Below are positions 39,394 to 48,642 of a DNA stretch of 64,000 nt, piece by piece. This stretch comes from Stenotrophomonas sp. VV52 (GTDB taxonomy: Bacteria > Pseudomonadota > Gammaproteobacteria > Xanthomonadales > Xanthomonadaceae): positions 1 through 64,000 of the forward strand of contig NZ_PKQQ01000014.1 in assembly GCF_002893095.1 (NCBI RefSeq). The letters are read 5' to 3'. The position numbers and the translations under genes were made by a program. Positions within the stretch are counted from its first letter, which is position 1. Every line of letters starts with the position of its first letter. A model generated the notes under the pieces. It had not been told where the DNA came from. It did no database searches and worked only from the letters and a program-made list of their open reading frames with translations.

Positions 39394-40622
39394 GGCGCGG
39401 CGTGCCGCTGCGCCTGTTGCATCACCCGCAGCAGGTTGCCGCCCCAGATGTCGGCGATCTGCTTCTCGCTGTAGCCCTTGCGCAACAACCACGCGGTGAT
39501 CTTCGGGAGCGCGCTCACGTCCTGCAGGTCGGCCAGGCCGCCGCCGCCATCCCAGTCCAGCCCGATGCCGACGTGCTCGGGTCCGACCACGCCCAGGATG
39601 TGCTCGAAGTGGGCGAAGAAGTCGTCCAGGGTGGCCTTGCGTAGCGGCAGCTGCTGGTCCAGATCGGCTAGGCCCTGCTTCAACGCCACGCCCTGGGCCA
39701 TGCTCAGGTCGTCGTACCCGGCTCCGATCTTCTTCATCAGCGCCTCTTCGGCCTGCTTGCGCGCATCGCTCTTGCCGGTGTCGATCAGGTAGCCGCCATA
39801 GGCGTTGACCTGGATCACGCCACCCGCCTTGGCCAGCTGCTTCAGGCGTGCATCGTCCAGGTTGCGCGGGTGGTTGTAGATCGCCTTGGCCGAGCTGTGC
39901 GACAGCACGAACGGCACCGGCATGCGCTGGATCAGATCGTCGAAGACCGCGTCTGACGCATGCGACTGGTCGATGACGATGCCCAGCCGTACCGCCTCGT
40001 CCACCAGCGCCTTGCCGGCCGGGCTCAGCCCCTTCCATTCGGCCCCCTTTTCGTCGGTGGCCGAATCGGCGAACTCGTTGTTGGCGAAGTGCACGGTGCT
40101 GAGCAGGCGCAGTCCGGCCGCGTGATAGAAGCTCAGCAGCGAAGGATCGTCCACCAGCGGGCTGGCGTTTTCCATGCTGATGTAGACCACGCGCTTGCCT
40201 TCGCGCTTGATCCGCGCGGCGTCGGCCGGTGTCAGTGCCAGCGCGAAGGTGTCCGGGTGCGCGGCCAGCATTTCGCGGATTTCCATCAGCCGCAGCAGGC
40301 CGGCGTCGCGGTCGTGCCGGTGCGCGGCCGGGCTGCGGTCGCCCTGGTCGGTGTAGATGGCGAAGAAGCCACCATCCAGCGCACCTTCCTGCATGCGCGG
40401 CAGGTCCACCTGCGAAAGCGCGTTGTGGTCATGCCGCTGCGCGATGTCGAAGCCTTCGCGATGGAAGTTGGCCGGCGTGTCCAGGTGGCTGTCGAGGGTG
40501 AGCAGCTTCTTCTGCAGCGTTGCAGCGCGCTCCAGCTCCTGCGCGCTGAACTCGATGGCCTGGGCGGACAGCGGCGCGGTGAGCGCCAACGACACCAGCA
40601 ACGACAGAACACGCACGGTCAT
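39390..40622 (-). CDS. membrane dipeptidase (peptidase M19), exported
   Basis: The 410-residue zinc dipeptidase has a signal peptide (cleavage near AQA, residue 22). It shows the M19 motif LDSHLDTPANF, with later metal ligands in VIDQSHAS and VLSHSSAKA and the active-site part VGIGLDWDGGG. M19 enzymes hydrolyse dipeptides, often with D-residues, in the periplasm. Its last bases run into a SMAG repeat. Confidence 0.9.
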   Translation of the reverse strand: MTVRVLSLLVSLALTAPLSAQAIEFSAQELERAATLQKKLLTLDSHLDTPANFHREGFDIAQRHDHNALSQVDLPRMQEGALDGGFFAIYTDQGDRSPAAHRHDRDAGLLRLMEIREMLAAHPDTFALALTPADAARIKREGKRVVYISMENASPLVDDPSLLSFYHAAGLRLLSTVHFANNEFADSATDEKGAEWKGLSPAGKALVDEAVRLGIVIDQSHASDAVFDDLIQRMPVPFVLSHSSAKAIYNHPRNLDDARLKQLAKAGGVIQVNAYGGYLIDTGKSDARKQAEEALMKKIGAGYDDLSMAQGVALKQGLADLDQQLPLRKATLDDFFAHFEHILGVVGPEHVGIGLDWDGGGGLADLQDVSALPKITAWLLRKGYSEKQIADIWGGNLLRVMQQAQRHAAP

Positions 40623-40675
40623 GACGCCTCACCAAGGATGGGAAACGTCAGACGTTAGCGCAGTTGGGTCCGCGA

Positions 40676-40698
40676 TGACACGCATGGCGTGTCACTAC
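40676..40698 (-). repeat. SMAG repeat
   Basis: A GTAG-headed palindrome on the minus strand, with GACACGC and GCGTGTC arms. It lies in the 100-bp gap between the dipeptidase gene and the methyltransferase gene. Confidence 0.75.
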
Positions 40699-40722
40699 GC
40701 TGCATGGGTTACCGGGGTGGAT

Positions 40723-41892
40723 TCAATCCACTACCCGGCAGAAGACGGCCTTCAGATAGCGCGACTCCTGTACGTGCGCCATGAACGGATGGTCCGGGCC
40801 GGCGCCGGCCACCTTCAGGATCTGGATGGTGCGGCCGGAGTAGAACGCCGCGCGGCGCAGCATGTCCAGGAACTGCTCTTCGGACACCAGGCCGGTGCAC
40901 GAGAACGTGGCGAACAGGCCTCCCGGCTTGACCACGCCCAGCGCCAGCTTGTTCATGTCCAGGTACTTCTTCAGCGCGGTGATCACCTGGTCGCGGTCGC
41001 GGGTCATCTTGGCCGGGTCCAGGATCACCACATCAAACTGCTCGCCGCGGTTGGCCGCGTCGCGCAGCCACGGGAAGATGTCGGACTGCACGAAGCGCGG
41101 GCGCACGTTGTTCAGGCGTGCATTGCCCTTGGCGATGGCGATCACGTCTTCGTCGATGTCGATGCCCAGCACGTCGGAGGCACCGCGCGCGGCGGCATAC
41201 ACCGCAAAGCCACCGGTGTTGCAGCACAGGTCCAGCACCGACTTGCCTTCCACTTCCTGGCTCAGCCACTGGCGGTTCTCGCGCTGGTCCGCGAAGAAGC
41301 CGGTCTTGTGCGCGCCGGCCGGATCGGCGCGGAACTTCACGCCGTACTCGGTGATCACCGAAGCTTCGGTGGTGGTGTTGCCGTGGAAGTCGAAGCTTTC
41401 CTGCTTCTGCACGTGTTCGTCGGCGAAGCTGTGGAAGCGGCAGCCCGGGAACTGCTCGCGCAGGGCCTCGTAGACCCACTCGCGGTGGCGGAACATGCCG
41501 GCGGCGAAGAACTCCACCACCACCAAGTCGCCATAGCGGTCCACCACCAGGCCGGACAGGCCGTCGCCTTCGCTGTGGACCACGCGCCAGGCGTCGGAAA
41601 CCGTGTCCAGCTTCAGGACATCACGGCGCAATGACACCGCCTGCGCGATCTTCCGCGAGAACCAGCCGGCATCGACGGGGACCCGCTGGTCGGTTTCCAG
41701 GATTCGCACCGCAATGCGCGAGTGGCCGTTGTAGAAGCCGCGGCCGATCCATTCCCCGTCCACGCCGACCACGTCGACGATGGCGCCGGGCTTGGGCCGG
41801 ACAGCGGGCTTTTCGACCAGTTTCTGGAAGATCCAAGGGTGGCTGGAGCGCCAGGCGTTCTTGAGGCGGACTACGGGGGCAGGGGTATTCAT
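40723..41892 (-). CDS. rlmI: class I rRNA (cytosine) methyltransferase, RlmI family
   Basis: The 389-residue protein has an N-terminal PUA domain (GAIVDVVGVDGEWIGRGFYN). A Rossmann methyltransferase follows, with LDLCCNTGGFAVYAA (SAM loop), LDPAKMTRDRD (motif IV) and FSCTGLVSEEQF with the catalytic cysteine. RlmI makes m5C1962 in 23S rRNA. The family also includes YccW-like relatives, so the exact target is inferred. It is divergent from terC. Confidence 0.87.
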   Translation of the reverse strand: MNTPAPVVRLKNAWRSSHPWIFQKLVEKPAVRPKPGAIVDVVGVDGEWIGRGFYNGHSRIAVRILETDQRVPVDAGWFSRKIAQAVSLRRDVLKLDTVSDAWRVVHSEGDGLSGLVVDRYGDLVVVEFFAAGMFRHREWVYEALREQFPGCRFHSFADEHVQKQESFDFHGNTTTEASVITEYGVKFRADPAGAHKTGFFADQRENRQWLSQEVEGKSVLDLCCNTGGFAVYAAARGASDVLGIDIDEDVIAIAKGNARLNNVRPRFVQSDIFPWLRDAANRGEQFDVVILDPAKMTRDRDQVITALKKYLDMNKLALGVVKPGGLFATFSCTGLVSEEQFLDMLRRAAFYSGRTIQILKVAGAGPDHPFMAHVQESRYLKAVFCRVVD

Positions 41893-41963
41893 ATGTCCAT
41901 TGTATCCGGGCCGGCGGCTGTCCGATTTGACGCAGGGGCGGCATGCCCCCAGAATCGACCGCA

Positions 41964-42095
41964 GAAGGGGAGTAGCTCCCAGACGTTGTCGCCGTCAATT
42001 CGAGCCCGCAGGCTCCGGTGCAACGGCAGTTCCCACCGCTGGGGACTGCGAGCGAGACCTTCGCCGCATGGCGAAGCTCTGTCCCTGGATCCCCC
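41964..42095 (+). ncRNA. yybP-ykoY (Mn2+) riboswitch upstream of terC
   Basis: The leader of terC contains the two conserved parts of the yybP-ykoY aptamer. The first, GGGGAGTAGCTCC, is at about 41968-41980. The second, GCGAGACCTTCGCC, is at about 42053-42066 and is followed by a hairpin back-arm GGCGAAGC. These elements bind Mn2+ and act on translation or termination. The same arrangement occurs before E. coli alx, a TerC protein. The exact boundaries are approximate. Confidence 0.85.
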
Positions 42096-42161
42096 TTGGT
42101 GTTCCGTTGCAGGTCCTCGCCGTCCGGCTTGAGGCATTTCATTCATTCAACGGACAAGACG

Positions 42162-43118
42162 ATGCAGACGATCGGTAATGTGTGGTTATGGGGTGGCTTC
42201 GGCGCGGTGGTGATCATCGCGCTGCTGATCGACCTGGTATTGATGCGCCATGGCGGCCCGCACAAGGTGACCTTCAAGGAAGCCCTGTGGTGGTCGGTGG
42301 GCTGGGTCGTGCTGGCTTTGGCCTTCAACGGTGGCCTCTGGTACTACCTGAACGAGACCGCCGGGCAGGTCGTGGCCAACAAGGTCGGCCTGGAGTTCCT
42401 GACCGGTTACCTGGTCGAGAAGGCGTTGGCGGTGGACAACATCTTCGTGTTCCTGATGATCATGGGCTACTTCGCGGTGCCTGAGGAACAGCGTCAAAAG
42501 GTGTTGATCATCGGTATTCTTGGCGCCATCGTGCTGCGAACGATCATGATCTTCGCTGGCAGCGTGCTGCTCACCAAGTTCCACTGGCTGCTCTACGTGT
42601 TCGGCGCATTCCTGCTCTTCACCGGCTGGAAGATGTGGTTCTCGGCCGGCCAGGAGCCGGACCTGGAGACCAATCCCGCCCTGCGCTGGATGCGCAAGCA
42701 CCTGCGCCTGCTGCCGGACTATGCCGGCAACGCCCTGAGCGTCATGCGCGACGGCAAGCGTTGGTACACCCCGCTGTTCGTGGTGCTGATCCTGATCGCG
42801 GTGACCGACGTGATCTTCGCCGTGGACAGCATCCCGGCGATCTTTGCGATCACCACCGACCCGTTCATCGTGCTCACCTCCAACGTGTTCGCGGTGCTGG
42901 GTCTGCGTGCCATGTTCTTCCTGCTGGCCGGCATGGCCGACCGCTTCCACCTGCTGCCGTACGGACTGGCCCTGGTACTGGCGTTCATCGGTATCAAGAT
43001 GATGCTGATCGACATCTTCAAGATCCCGACCCCGATCTCGCTGGGCGTGGTCGCGGTGATCATCGCCGCCACCGTGGTGCTGAGCCTGAAGAACCCGCCG
43101 AAGACCGGCGACGCGTGA
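42162..43118 (+). CDS. alx: TerC family membrane protein (Alx-like), Mn2+ efflux related
   Basis: The 318-residue protein has about nine membrane helices. It carries the TerC signatures LVEKALAVDNIFVFLMIM and VTDVIFAVDSIPAIFAIT, with paired acidic residues in the membrane. TerC/Alx proteins are linked to manganese export and to metal loading of exported enzymes. I chose the ATG at 42162, right after the riboswitch, which supports a manganese role. A long hairpin at 43126-43158 follows the stop. Confidence 0.9.
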   Translation: MQTIGNVWLWGGFGAVVIIALLIDLVLMRHGGPHKVTFKEALWWSVGWVVLALAFNGGLWYYLNETAGQVVANKVGLEFLTGYLVEKALAVDNIFVFLMIMGYFAVPEEQRQKVLIIGILGAIVLRTIMIFAGSVLLTKFHWLLYVFGAFLLFTGWKMWFSAGQEPDLETNPALRWMRKHLRLLPDYAGNALSVMRDGKRWYTPLFVVLILIAVTDVIFAVDSIPAIFAITTDPFIVLTSNVFAVLGLRAMFFLLAGMADRFHLLPYGLALVLAFIGIKMMLIDIFKIPTPISLGVVAVIIAATVVLSLKNPPKTGDA

Positions 43119-43125
43119 CCCCTGC

Positions 43126-43158
43126 GTGCCGCCGGCGGGATTGTCCCGCCGGCGGTAC
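43126..43158 (+). terminator. long GC-rich hairpin after terC
   Basis: Arms of about 15 bases (GTGCCGCCGGCGGGA against TCCCGCCGGCGGTAC, one G-T pair) enclose a TTG loop. There is no T-run after it, so it is either a weak terminator or a transcript-end stabiliser. Confidence 0.55.
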
Positions 43159-43217
43159 CACTCTCTCCCGCTGCGTTGCCCTTGTGTTCAGCCTGGGGCG
43201 GCGCAATCCATGAAGGT

Positions 43218-43988
43218 ATGAACGCCAACCTGCCCCTGCCCGCCGGCGAGCCGCCGGTTTCCCCCCGCACCGACCGCGGTCGCGTGATGCGGGCGTTCAA
43301 CCTGAGCCTGGCCTTCGTGCTGGTGCTGGTGGCGGTGTATACCGCGCAGGGCCACTTCGACTGGCGGCCATGGGCTGTGGCGCCGCTGGAATCGGCTGGG
43401 CTGCTGGGCATCCTGGGTGCACCGCTGCTGCATGGCTCGGTCCAGCATCTGGCCGCCAATAGCTTTGCTCTATTGATCCTTGGCACTTTGGCAGGCAGCG
43501 TCTATCCAAAGGCCACCCTGCGCGCCTTCCCGCTGCTGTGGATCGGCTCGGGCCTGGGCGCCTGGCTGCTCGGCGACATCGGCAGCCGCCACCTGGGCGC
43601 CAGTGGGATCACCCACGGTTTGATGTTCCTGGTGTTCGTACTCGGCCTGCTGCGCCGTGACCGCCCCGCCATCGCGGCCGGGCTGATCGCGTTCCTGTTC
43701 TACGGCAGCATGCTGATCACCATCCTTCCGCACGAACCGGGCGTGTCCTGGCAGTCGCACATGGGCGGCGCCTTCGCCGGCATCATCAGCGCACTGCTGT
43801 TCCGTCTGTCCGACCCGATGGCGCCGCGCAAGCTGTACAGCTGGGAGGAGGAAGACGAAGAAGAGCTGGACGTGCAGCGCGACAGAGATCTGGAGCCGCC
43901 CTCCCCGCACCGCGTGCCGGTGCTGTGGCAGCCGCGCGAAGGGCGTGATTTCGTCGTGTTGCCGTTCCGGCGGCCTGACGAGCGGTGA
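43218..43988 (+). CDS. rhomboid family intramembrane serine protease
   Basis: The 256-residue protein has six or seven membrane helices. It carries the catalytic GASG (Ser129) and the His partner in SHMGGAFAG (His181), with the oxyanion-side HGSVQHLAANS at 72-82. Rhomboids cut single-pass membrane proteins. The C-terminal tail (about 200-256) is cytosolic and strongly charged, with an EEEDEEELD run. The ATG at 43218 was preferred to an upstream in-frame codon. Confidence 0.88.
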   Translation: MNANLPLPAGEPPVSPRTDRGRVMRAFNLSLAFVLVLVAVYTAQGHFDWRPWAVAPLESAGLLGILGAPLLHGSVQHLAANSFALLILGTLAGSVYPKATLRAFPLLWIGSGLGAWLLGDIGSRHLGASGITHGLMFLVFVLGLLRRDRPAIAAGLIAFLFYGSMLITILPHEPGVSWQSHMGGAFAGIISALLFRLSDPMAPRKLYSWEEEDEEELDVQRDRDLEPPSPHRVPVLWQPREGRDFVVLPFRRPDER

Positions 43989-43998
43989 TGGACCGCCT

Positions 43999-44023
43999 GG
44001 GACACGCATGGCGTGTCCCTCGC
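43999..44023 (-). repeat. degenerate SMAG repeat
   Basis: The arms GGGACACGC and GCGTGTCCC form a perfect palindrome, but the GTAG head is changed to GCGAG. It lies between the convergent rhomboid and glpQ genes. Confidence 0.65.
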
Positions 44024-44024
44024 A

Positions 44025-45137
44025 TCACCGTGCCGCGTTCGCATCCCCATCCACCGCGCGCCGCCCCAACGCGGGGTCATCGGTGAAAAACGCATCGATC
44101 CCGGTCGCCAGGTACGCGCGCATCTCCGCCACCGACCCCTCCGGATTCCGCGCATTCGCCTCGCCCTTGCGGAACTCGGCGGCCATGAACGAATTCTCCG
44201 GCCGGAAGGTATACGGCACCACCATCAACCCCGCCGCATGCGCGTCGCGCACCAGCGTGGTCGGCGTACCCAGACGCCCGTTGGCGTCCAACGGAATCAC
44301 CATGCGCAGGCTCGGCCCGATCCCATCGGCATACCCGGCAATCTGGTCCAGCCCGGCCGGAGTGAGCATGTCGGCATAGCGTTGGCTGCCCTTGGCCGCC
44401 AGCACATCGCCCGGCTGCTGCTTGGGATCGCCCAGCAGCTGCAGCAGGCGGATGTTGCTGTCCTTGCCCAGCGTGCTCCGCAGGTAGCGCAGGTTGCTGA
44501 CCTCGAAGGACTGGATGGTCACCGGCGCCACGCGCGTGTACGGGTTGGCCTGCAGGGTCTTCACCAGCAGGTCTTCCATCGGCAGGCCGATCCCCTTGAA
44601 GTAGGTGCCGTGCTTGATCTCCGGCACCAGGCCGATGCCGCGCCCGGCACGGCCGGCCTGCTGGACCAGGAAGGTGATGATCTCGTCCAGCGTGGCAATG
44701 CGGAACTGGCCGTCGAACGCGGTGCTGCGCACCTGCGGCAGGCGCTCGCGCACGTACAGCGTCTTCAGTTCGGCCAGGGTGAAGTCTTCGGTGAACCAGC
44801 CTTCCATCCGCTCGCCGTCGATGGTCTTGACGGTCTTGCGGTTCGCGAACTCGGGGTGGGCCGCCACGTCGGTGGTGCCGCTGATTTCGTTCTCGTGGCG
44901 GGACACCGGCACCCCGTCCTTCGTCATCACCAGGTCCGGCTCGATGTAGTCGGCGCCGTCGGCAATGGCCTGGGCGTAGGCGGCCAGGGTGTGTTCGGGC
45001 AGCAGCGCGCTTGCCCCGCGGTGGCCATAGACCGCCGCCTTGCGCGACACCGGGGTGGAGGATTCAGCGCTCATGGCCACCGATGGTGCCACGGCCAGCG
45101 ACAACAGCAACGCACAACCCCACAACGACTTCGACAC
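44025..45137 (-). CDS. glpQ: glycerophosphodiester phosphodiesterase, exported
   Basis: The 370-residue protein has a signal peptide (about 1-24) and a GDPD TIM barrel. The catalytic HRGASALLPEHTLAAY and the metal-binding DYIEPDLVMTKDG are present. It would release glycerol-3-phosphate from glycerophosphodiesters in the periplasm. The start is a GTG at 45137. It is divergent from the HTH-cupin-methyltransferase gene across 462 bp. Confidence 0.9.
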   Translation of the reverse strand: MSKSLWGCALLLSLAVAPSVAMSAESSTPVSRKAAVYGHRGASALLPEHTLAAYAQAIADGADYIEPDLVMTKDGVPVSRHENEISGTTDVAAHPEFANRKTVKTIDGERMEGWFTEDFTLAELKTLYVRERLPQVRSTAFDGQFRIATLDEIITFLVQQAGRAGRGIGLVPEIKHGTYFKGIGLPMEDLLVKTLQANPYTRVAPVTIQSFEVSNLRYLRSTLGKDSNIRLLQLLGDPKQQPGDVLAAKGSQRYADMLTPAGLDQIAGYADGIGPSLRMVIPLDANGRLGTPTTLVRDAHAAGLMVVPYTFRPENSFMAAEFRKGEANARNPEGSVAEMRAYLATGIDAFFTDDPALGRRAVDGDANAAR

Positions 45138-45599
45138 TGCAACACCCCTGTTGGTACCGCCCCGCCAGTGCGGCAAGGGCCGGAAAAGACGTGCGGCATT
45201 GTGCCTAGCCGGTGTTACAGCCGCAAGAAAGGGCTACTCGCGTTTCCGGCCGCCGCCTGTCGGGTCAACCTAGTTACAACTGCGTCCCGGCAAGATATGT
45301 GATCGAGTTGCGAGAGAAACACCCTATTGGCTGTCCAACTGCGTCGTCAGGCGACGCCAGTTGCCGAATCAATGAAGCGCCTGTCTCCGCAAGAGATTGT
45401 CCAATAGCGCGTTGGACAATTGCAGCCCCCAGTTCGCCTTGGCGGAGCCACGATTGCGTGAACTTGCCGCGCTTAGCGCATTCATTGAAAAGCGGGCCAA
45501 GGACGTCTGGGCAACTCTTGAGTTTGAGCGCTGGTTCGCAGTCTCGTTCTGAGATGGGTACGTACATTCCACTCAGCCTCTCCTTCGGATGGAACATGC
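45138..45599. other. 462-bp intergenic region at the left edge of the accessory patch
   Basis: The base composition shifts to lower GC here. The only long frame (minus strand, 45274-45597) has no recognisable similarity and no clear ribosome site, so I do not call it a gene. The region holds the inverted repeat at 45396-45420. A second TGTCCAA half-site lies at 45332-45338. Confidence 0.6.
45396..45420. promoter_or_regulatory. inverted repeat, candidate operator of the HTH regulator
   Basis: Perfect 9-base arms ATTGTCCAA and TTGGACAAT are separated by 7 bases, about 180 bp before the regulator gene. The half-site TGTCCAA recurs at 45332. XRE-type regulators bind such palindromes, so this is a candidate operator. 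Confidence 0.5.
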
Positions 45600-47597
45600 A
45601 TGGAACTGATCAGGCCCCTTGCCATCAACATGAATCGCCTGCGCAAAGAACGGGGCCTCACACTCTCTGGACTAGCGCAGCGTAGCGGGGTGTCCAAATC
45701 GATGCTGCTTTCGATCGAGGCCGGTGTGAGCACACCAACTGTCGATTCCCTATGGGCGATTGCCAACGTCCTGGACGCGCCATTCGGCCAGCTTCTGCAG
45801 AACGGTACGGAGGGTGTTGGTGGCTTGGTGGGTGCAGACGCGCATGTCCGGTTGATGGATCGCATGGAAGACGACTCCGGCGGCGTCCTTGAGGTCTACG
45901 ATATGACCATTGAGGAGGGAAAATCCAAGGTATCAGCTGGTCACGCACCTGGTGTCCGCGAAAAGCTGATAGTCACTCGGGGTCGGATGCTGGCGGGCAG
46001 AAAGATTTCGCCGAAGCTTCTGGACACTGGCGAATTCCATGCGTTCGAGGCTGACGTTCCACACATCTATTCCGCGATCGAAGGCCGCGTGCAAGCGATG
46101 GTGTTTGTAGAGTACCCGGCGCTTTCTACGCGTGAAACGGTGCACTCCCACCACCTCGAGTGGCCGCGGGATGACGCCGCGTGGGATGGCGCACGATGTG
46201 TCGTTGATCGCGTGTGCATTGAGGTTGCCAATGGGTCCGCCACTCAGATGATCAGGTTCAGGCTCAGCAGCGCCGCGCCCGAAGAGCATCTTCGAGAGCT
46301 GCGCGCCGAGCTCATGGATGCCCCCCCGATGGCATTCAAGAGCCCAGTTATGATCATCTCGGAAATTGATGAAGACGGTCCATTCATCGCAGTTCTGCCG
46401 CAACGTTTCACTCGAGCATTCGAAAGGTCATCCGACCACTCTTTGAGACTGACCTCTCTCGCCATTGCCGCTTCCGAGATTTCGAAAATGGTCGAATCTC
46501 CGCTATGTCCTGAAAGGCCGGATCTGGTGAAGTCTGAGCCGCGTGGGATCAGTTGGACTCTCGAGTCTGTCTTCTCCGAGCTTGCCCTTCATGAGGGTGA
46601 GTTGCGCCTTCCCTTCCAGCTTCAGGAGATGACCACCCGCAGTCAGGGGTCCGTCCCAAGTTCCACGGACGATGAGTCGTTTTCGAGCCGAATTCAAGTC
46701 GACCACTATGATGCATTCGAACTTCTTCATCCCGCTTATGCGCGGCAAGTGGTGGCGATGGCACAGGACATCGCGGACTTTCTGCCAGCGGCATCGCTTT
46801 GCGTGCTGCCGACTATAGATGTAGGTACGGGTCCTGGCGTACCGCTATTGATGCTGCAGGAAATGCTTCCTAACTTGCGGCCGTTGGCAGTTGAGCCCGA
46901 TCCAGTGGCTTACGCTTGCTTGGAGGTTAATGCACGTTGTCACCCGGAGATTAAGCTACATAGGGGTGGGTTCCTTGAACTCGATCATTCGGATGGCACT
47001 TGCCAGCTGATCACATCAGTAGGCTCTTCGCATCACTTCAACACTGCTTTCATGCTTCAGAAGGCGATGCGCCTGCTTGGAAATGATGGTCTCTTCTGCA
47101 TAGCAGACGAGTTCTTGCCACCATTTCACGATGTACAAAGCAGAAATCAGGCCTTGGTTCTCCACCATTCAAACTACATCCTCCAATCAGCGTCCTTGCT
47201 CGAACGTGGGGGACACGACGGGCAGGATGTAGAGGATCGCGAACTCTTTACGGCATTCCGTTCCCATTTGGTGCCTGCAGTTATGCACGCCCAGCGAGGT
47301 CACGTCCTCCAAGCGGAACGCCTTTGTCGCAAGCTTTTTCTGCTGGTCAGTCAGGCTGATCCGAGCAAGAGAGTGCTCGATGCAGTCAGCGCTTACACGC
47401 GATTCTTCTGGTTGGAGCTTCAAGCCATGGTTGCAGGCTTCGATTACGAAGTAGAGCGAAAGACCCACGTACGGCGCTTCCAGGAACTGGCAGCTGCGAC
47501 CGGATTCGAGATCGTCAGGCATCGACGAGTCTTTGCTACGCATGGAGACGACGATCGCGACGGTGGTACCCACCTGATCACCTTGCGCAAGCCGTAA
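45600..47597 (+). CDS. XRE HTH - cupin - SAM methyltransferase fusion
   Basis: This 665-residue protein has an unusual domain order. Residues 8-66 are an XRE helix-turn-helix (LSGLAQRSGVSKSMLLSIEAG). Residues 95-175 form a cupin-like sensor barrel (GVREKLIVTRGRM, ending VFVEYP). Residues 200-345 are an unrecognised domain. Residues 370-545 and the tail look like a Rossmann methyltransferase: motif I is IDVGTGPGV at 406-414, the acidic ribose-binding residue is Glu432, and ADEFL follows at 502. HTH-cupin regulators are known, but I do not know of this methyltransferase fusion. It ends 2 bp before azlC, so it probably controls, or acts with, an AzlCD exporter. Codon use is less GC-rich than around it, suggesting horizontal origin. 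Confidence 0.8.
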   Translation: MELIRPLAINMNRLRKERGLTLSGLAQRSGVSKSMLLSIEAGVSTPTVDSLWAIANVLDAPFGQLLQNGTEGVGGLVGADAHVRLMDRMEDDSGGVLEVYDMTIEEGKSKVSAGHAPGVREKLIVTRGRMLAGRKISPKLLDTGEFHAFEADVPHIYSAIEGRVQAMVFVEYPALSTRETVHSHHLEWPRDDAAWDGARCVVDRVCIEVANGSATQMIRFRLSSAAPEEHLRELRAELMDAPPMAFKSPVMIISEIDEDGPFIAVLPQRFTRAFERSSDHSLRLTSLAIAASEISKMVESPLCPERPDLVKSEPRGISWTLESVFSELALHEGELRLPFQLQEMTTRSQGSVPSSTDDESFSSRIQVDHYDAFELLHPAYARQVVAMAQDIADFLPAASLCVLPTIDVGTGPGVPLLMLQEMLPNLRPLAVEPDPVAYACLEVNARCHPEIKLHRGGFLELDHSDGTCQLITSVGSSHHFNTAFMLQKAMRLLGNDGLFCIADEFLPPFHDVQSRNQALVLHHSNYILQSASLLERGGHDGQDVEDRELFTAFRSHLVPAVMHAQRGHVLQAERLCRKLFLLVSQADPSKRVLDAVSAYTRFFWLELQAMVAGFDYEVERKTHVRRFQELAAATGFEIVRHRRVFATHGDDDRDGGTHLITLRKP

Positions 47598-47599
47598 GC

Positions 47600-48307
47600 A
47601 TGTCCGGCAGGTATTCTGGCGCTTTCTCGCGCGGTGTGTTCAATAGCTTCTCTGTGGGGGTTGGCTACCTCCCCATTGGTTTTTCCTTTGGGGCTGCCGC
47701 AGTTCAGTCTGGCCTACCTGAGACAGCTGCGCTACTGATCTCGATGTTGGTCTATGCAGGTGCGAGCCAGTTCCTGCTGATCTCACTTGTAACCGCCGGA
47801 GCGGGTTTGTTGACAGCTGTTCCAACGGTCTTGCTGATGAATGCCCGACACCTGCTTTACGGACCAACGCTGGTGTCGGCCATTCCTGAGAAGCACGCCA
47901 AACTGGGATCGCCTTGGCTCGCCTTCGGGTTGACCGACGAAGTGTTCGCCACTGCGATGAGCAGGTTGCCGTCGGTCGCGCCTGAGCACCGTGACTACTG
48001 GGTGCTCGGTCTTCAGGTTGGTGCCTACATCGCGTGGGCCGGTGGCACCGCGCTTGGCGTTGTGTTCGTGCGCGAGGTGGATCACTGGCCGGAGGCAGTA
48101 CGCGATGGCCTGGGCTTCGTGCTGCCGTCATTGTTCCTGGCGCTGCTGCTTGAGACAGGCCTGCGGAGGTGGTGGGCGTCGATACTTGCCTCCGTCGTGG
48201 TGGCTGCCATTCTCTGTTCGTTTGTAGCGACTCATCATGCGTTGGCCCTGGGCATCCTGGTCGGTGCGCTGTCGCACGGGCTGGTTTCGCGGATGGCGCG
48301 CGAATGA
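47600..48307 (+). CDS. azlC: AzlC family branched-chain amino-acid exporter, large subunit
   Basis: The 235-residue membrane protein has about six helices. It has the AzlC start (GVGYLPIGFSFGAAAVQSG) and the VYAGASQFLLISLV and LMNARHLLYGP motifs. With AzlD it exports branched-chain amino acids or analogues. It follows the fusion regulator by 2 bp and overlaps azlD by 4 bp. Codon use is as in the regulator. Confidence 0.9.
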   Translation: MSGRYSGAFSRGVFNSFSVGVGYLPIGFSFGAAAVQSGLPETAALLISMLVYAGASQFLLISLVTAGAGLLTAVPTVLLMNARHLLYGPTLVSAIPEKHAKLGSPWLAFGLTDEVFATAMSRLPSVAPEHRDYWVLGLQVGAYIAWAGGTALGVVFVREVDHWPEAVRDGLGFVLPSLFLALLLETGLRRWWASILASVVVAAILCSFVATHHALALGILVGALSHGLVSRMARE

Positions 48308-48642
48308 ACGAGATGATTTGGCTGATTGCCCTGTGCGGGATAGGTACGTTCCTGCTTCGCTGGTTGCCCCTTTGGCGTGCGCGACGTCAGGGAAGGACTG
48401 GAAGAGGCGCTGACGGTATGGAGCGGTGGTTGGTTGGCGTTGGACCCGCTGCCATCGCCGCGCTTCTAGTCGTTGCGCTTTGGGATGTACTGGAGACCGA
48501 TGTCCGCGCCGGCCGGATATCGTCGGTGGTCGCGGCACTGGCGTGCGTATGGGGAGCTCGCTGGCTACGGGGAGGCGGTATTGCGATTCCTACACTCTCG
48601 GGCGCGATTGTGTTTGGTTTGCTGAGCTATTGGCTGGTTTAG
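48304..48642 (+). CDS. azlD: AzlD family exporter, small subunit
   Basis: The 112-residue protein has about four helices and the AzlD features GIGTFLLRWLPLW and LVGVGPAAIAALLVV. It is the partner of AzlC. The ATG overlaps the azlC stop. The gene ends 20 bp before the SMAG repeat that abuts mnmE. Confidence 0.87.
   Translation: MNEMIWLIALCGIGTFLLRWLPLWRARRQGRTGRGADGMERWLVGVGPAAIAALLVVALWDVLETDVRAGRISSVVAALACVWGARWLRGGGIAIPTLSGAIVFGLLSYWLV

Noticed and set aside
45274..45597. 107-codon minus-strand frame between glpQ and the fusion regulator
   Set aside because: No recognisable family and no clear ribosome site, and it contains the inverted repeat. It could be a decayed fragment but is not supported as a gene.
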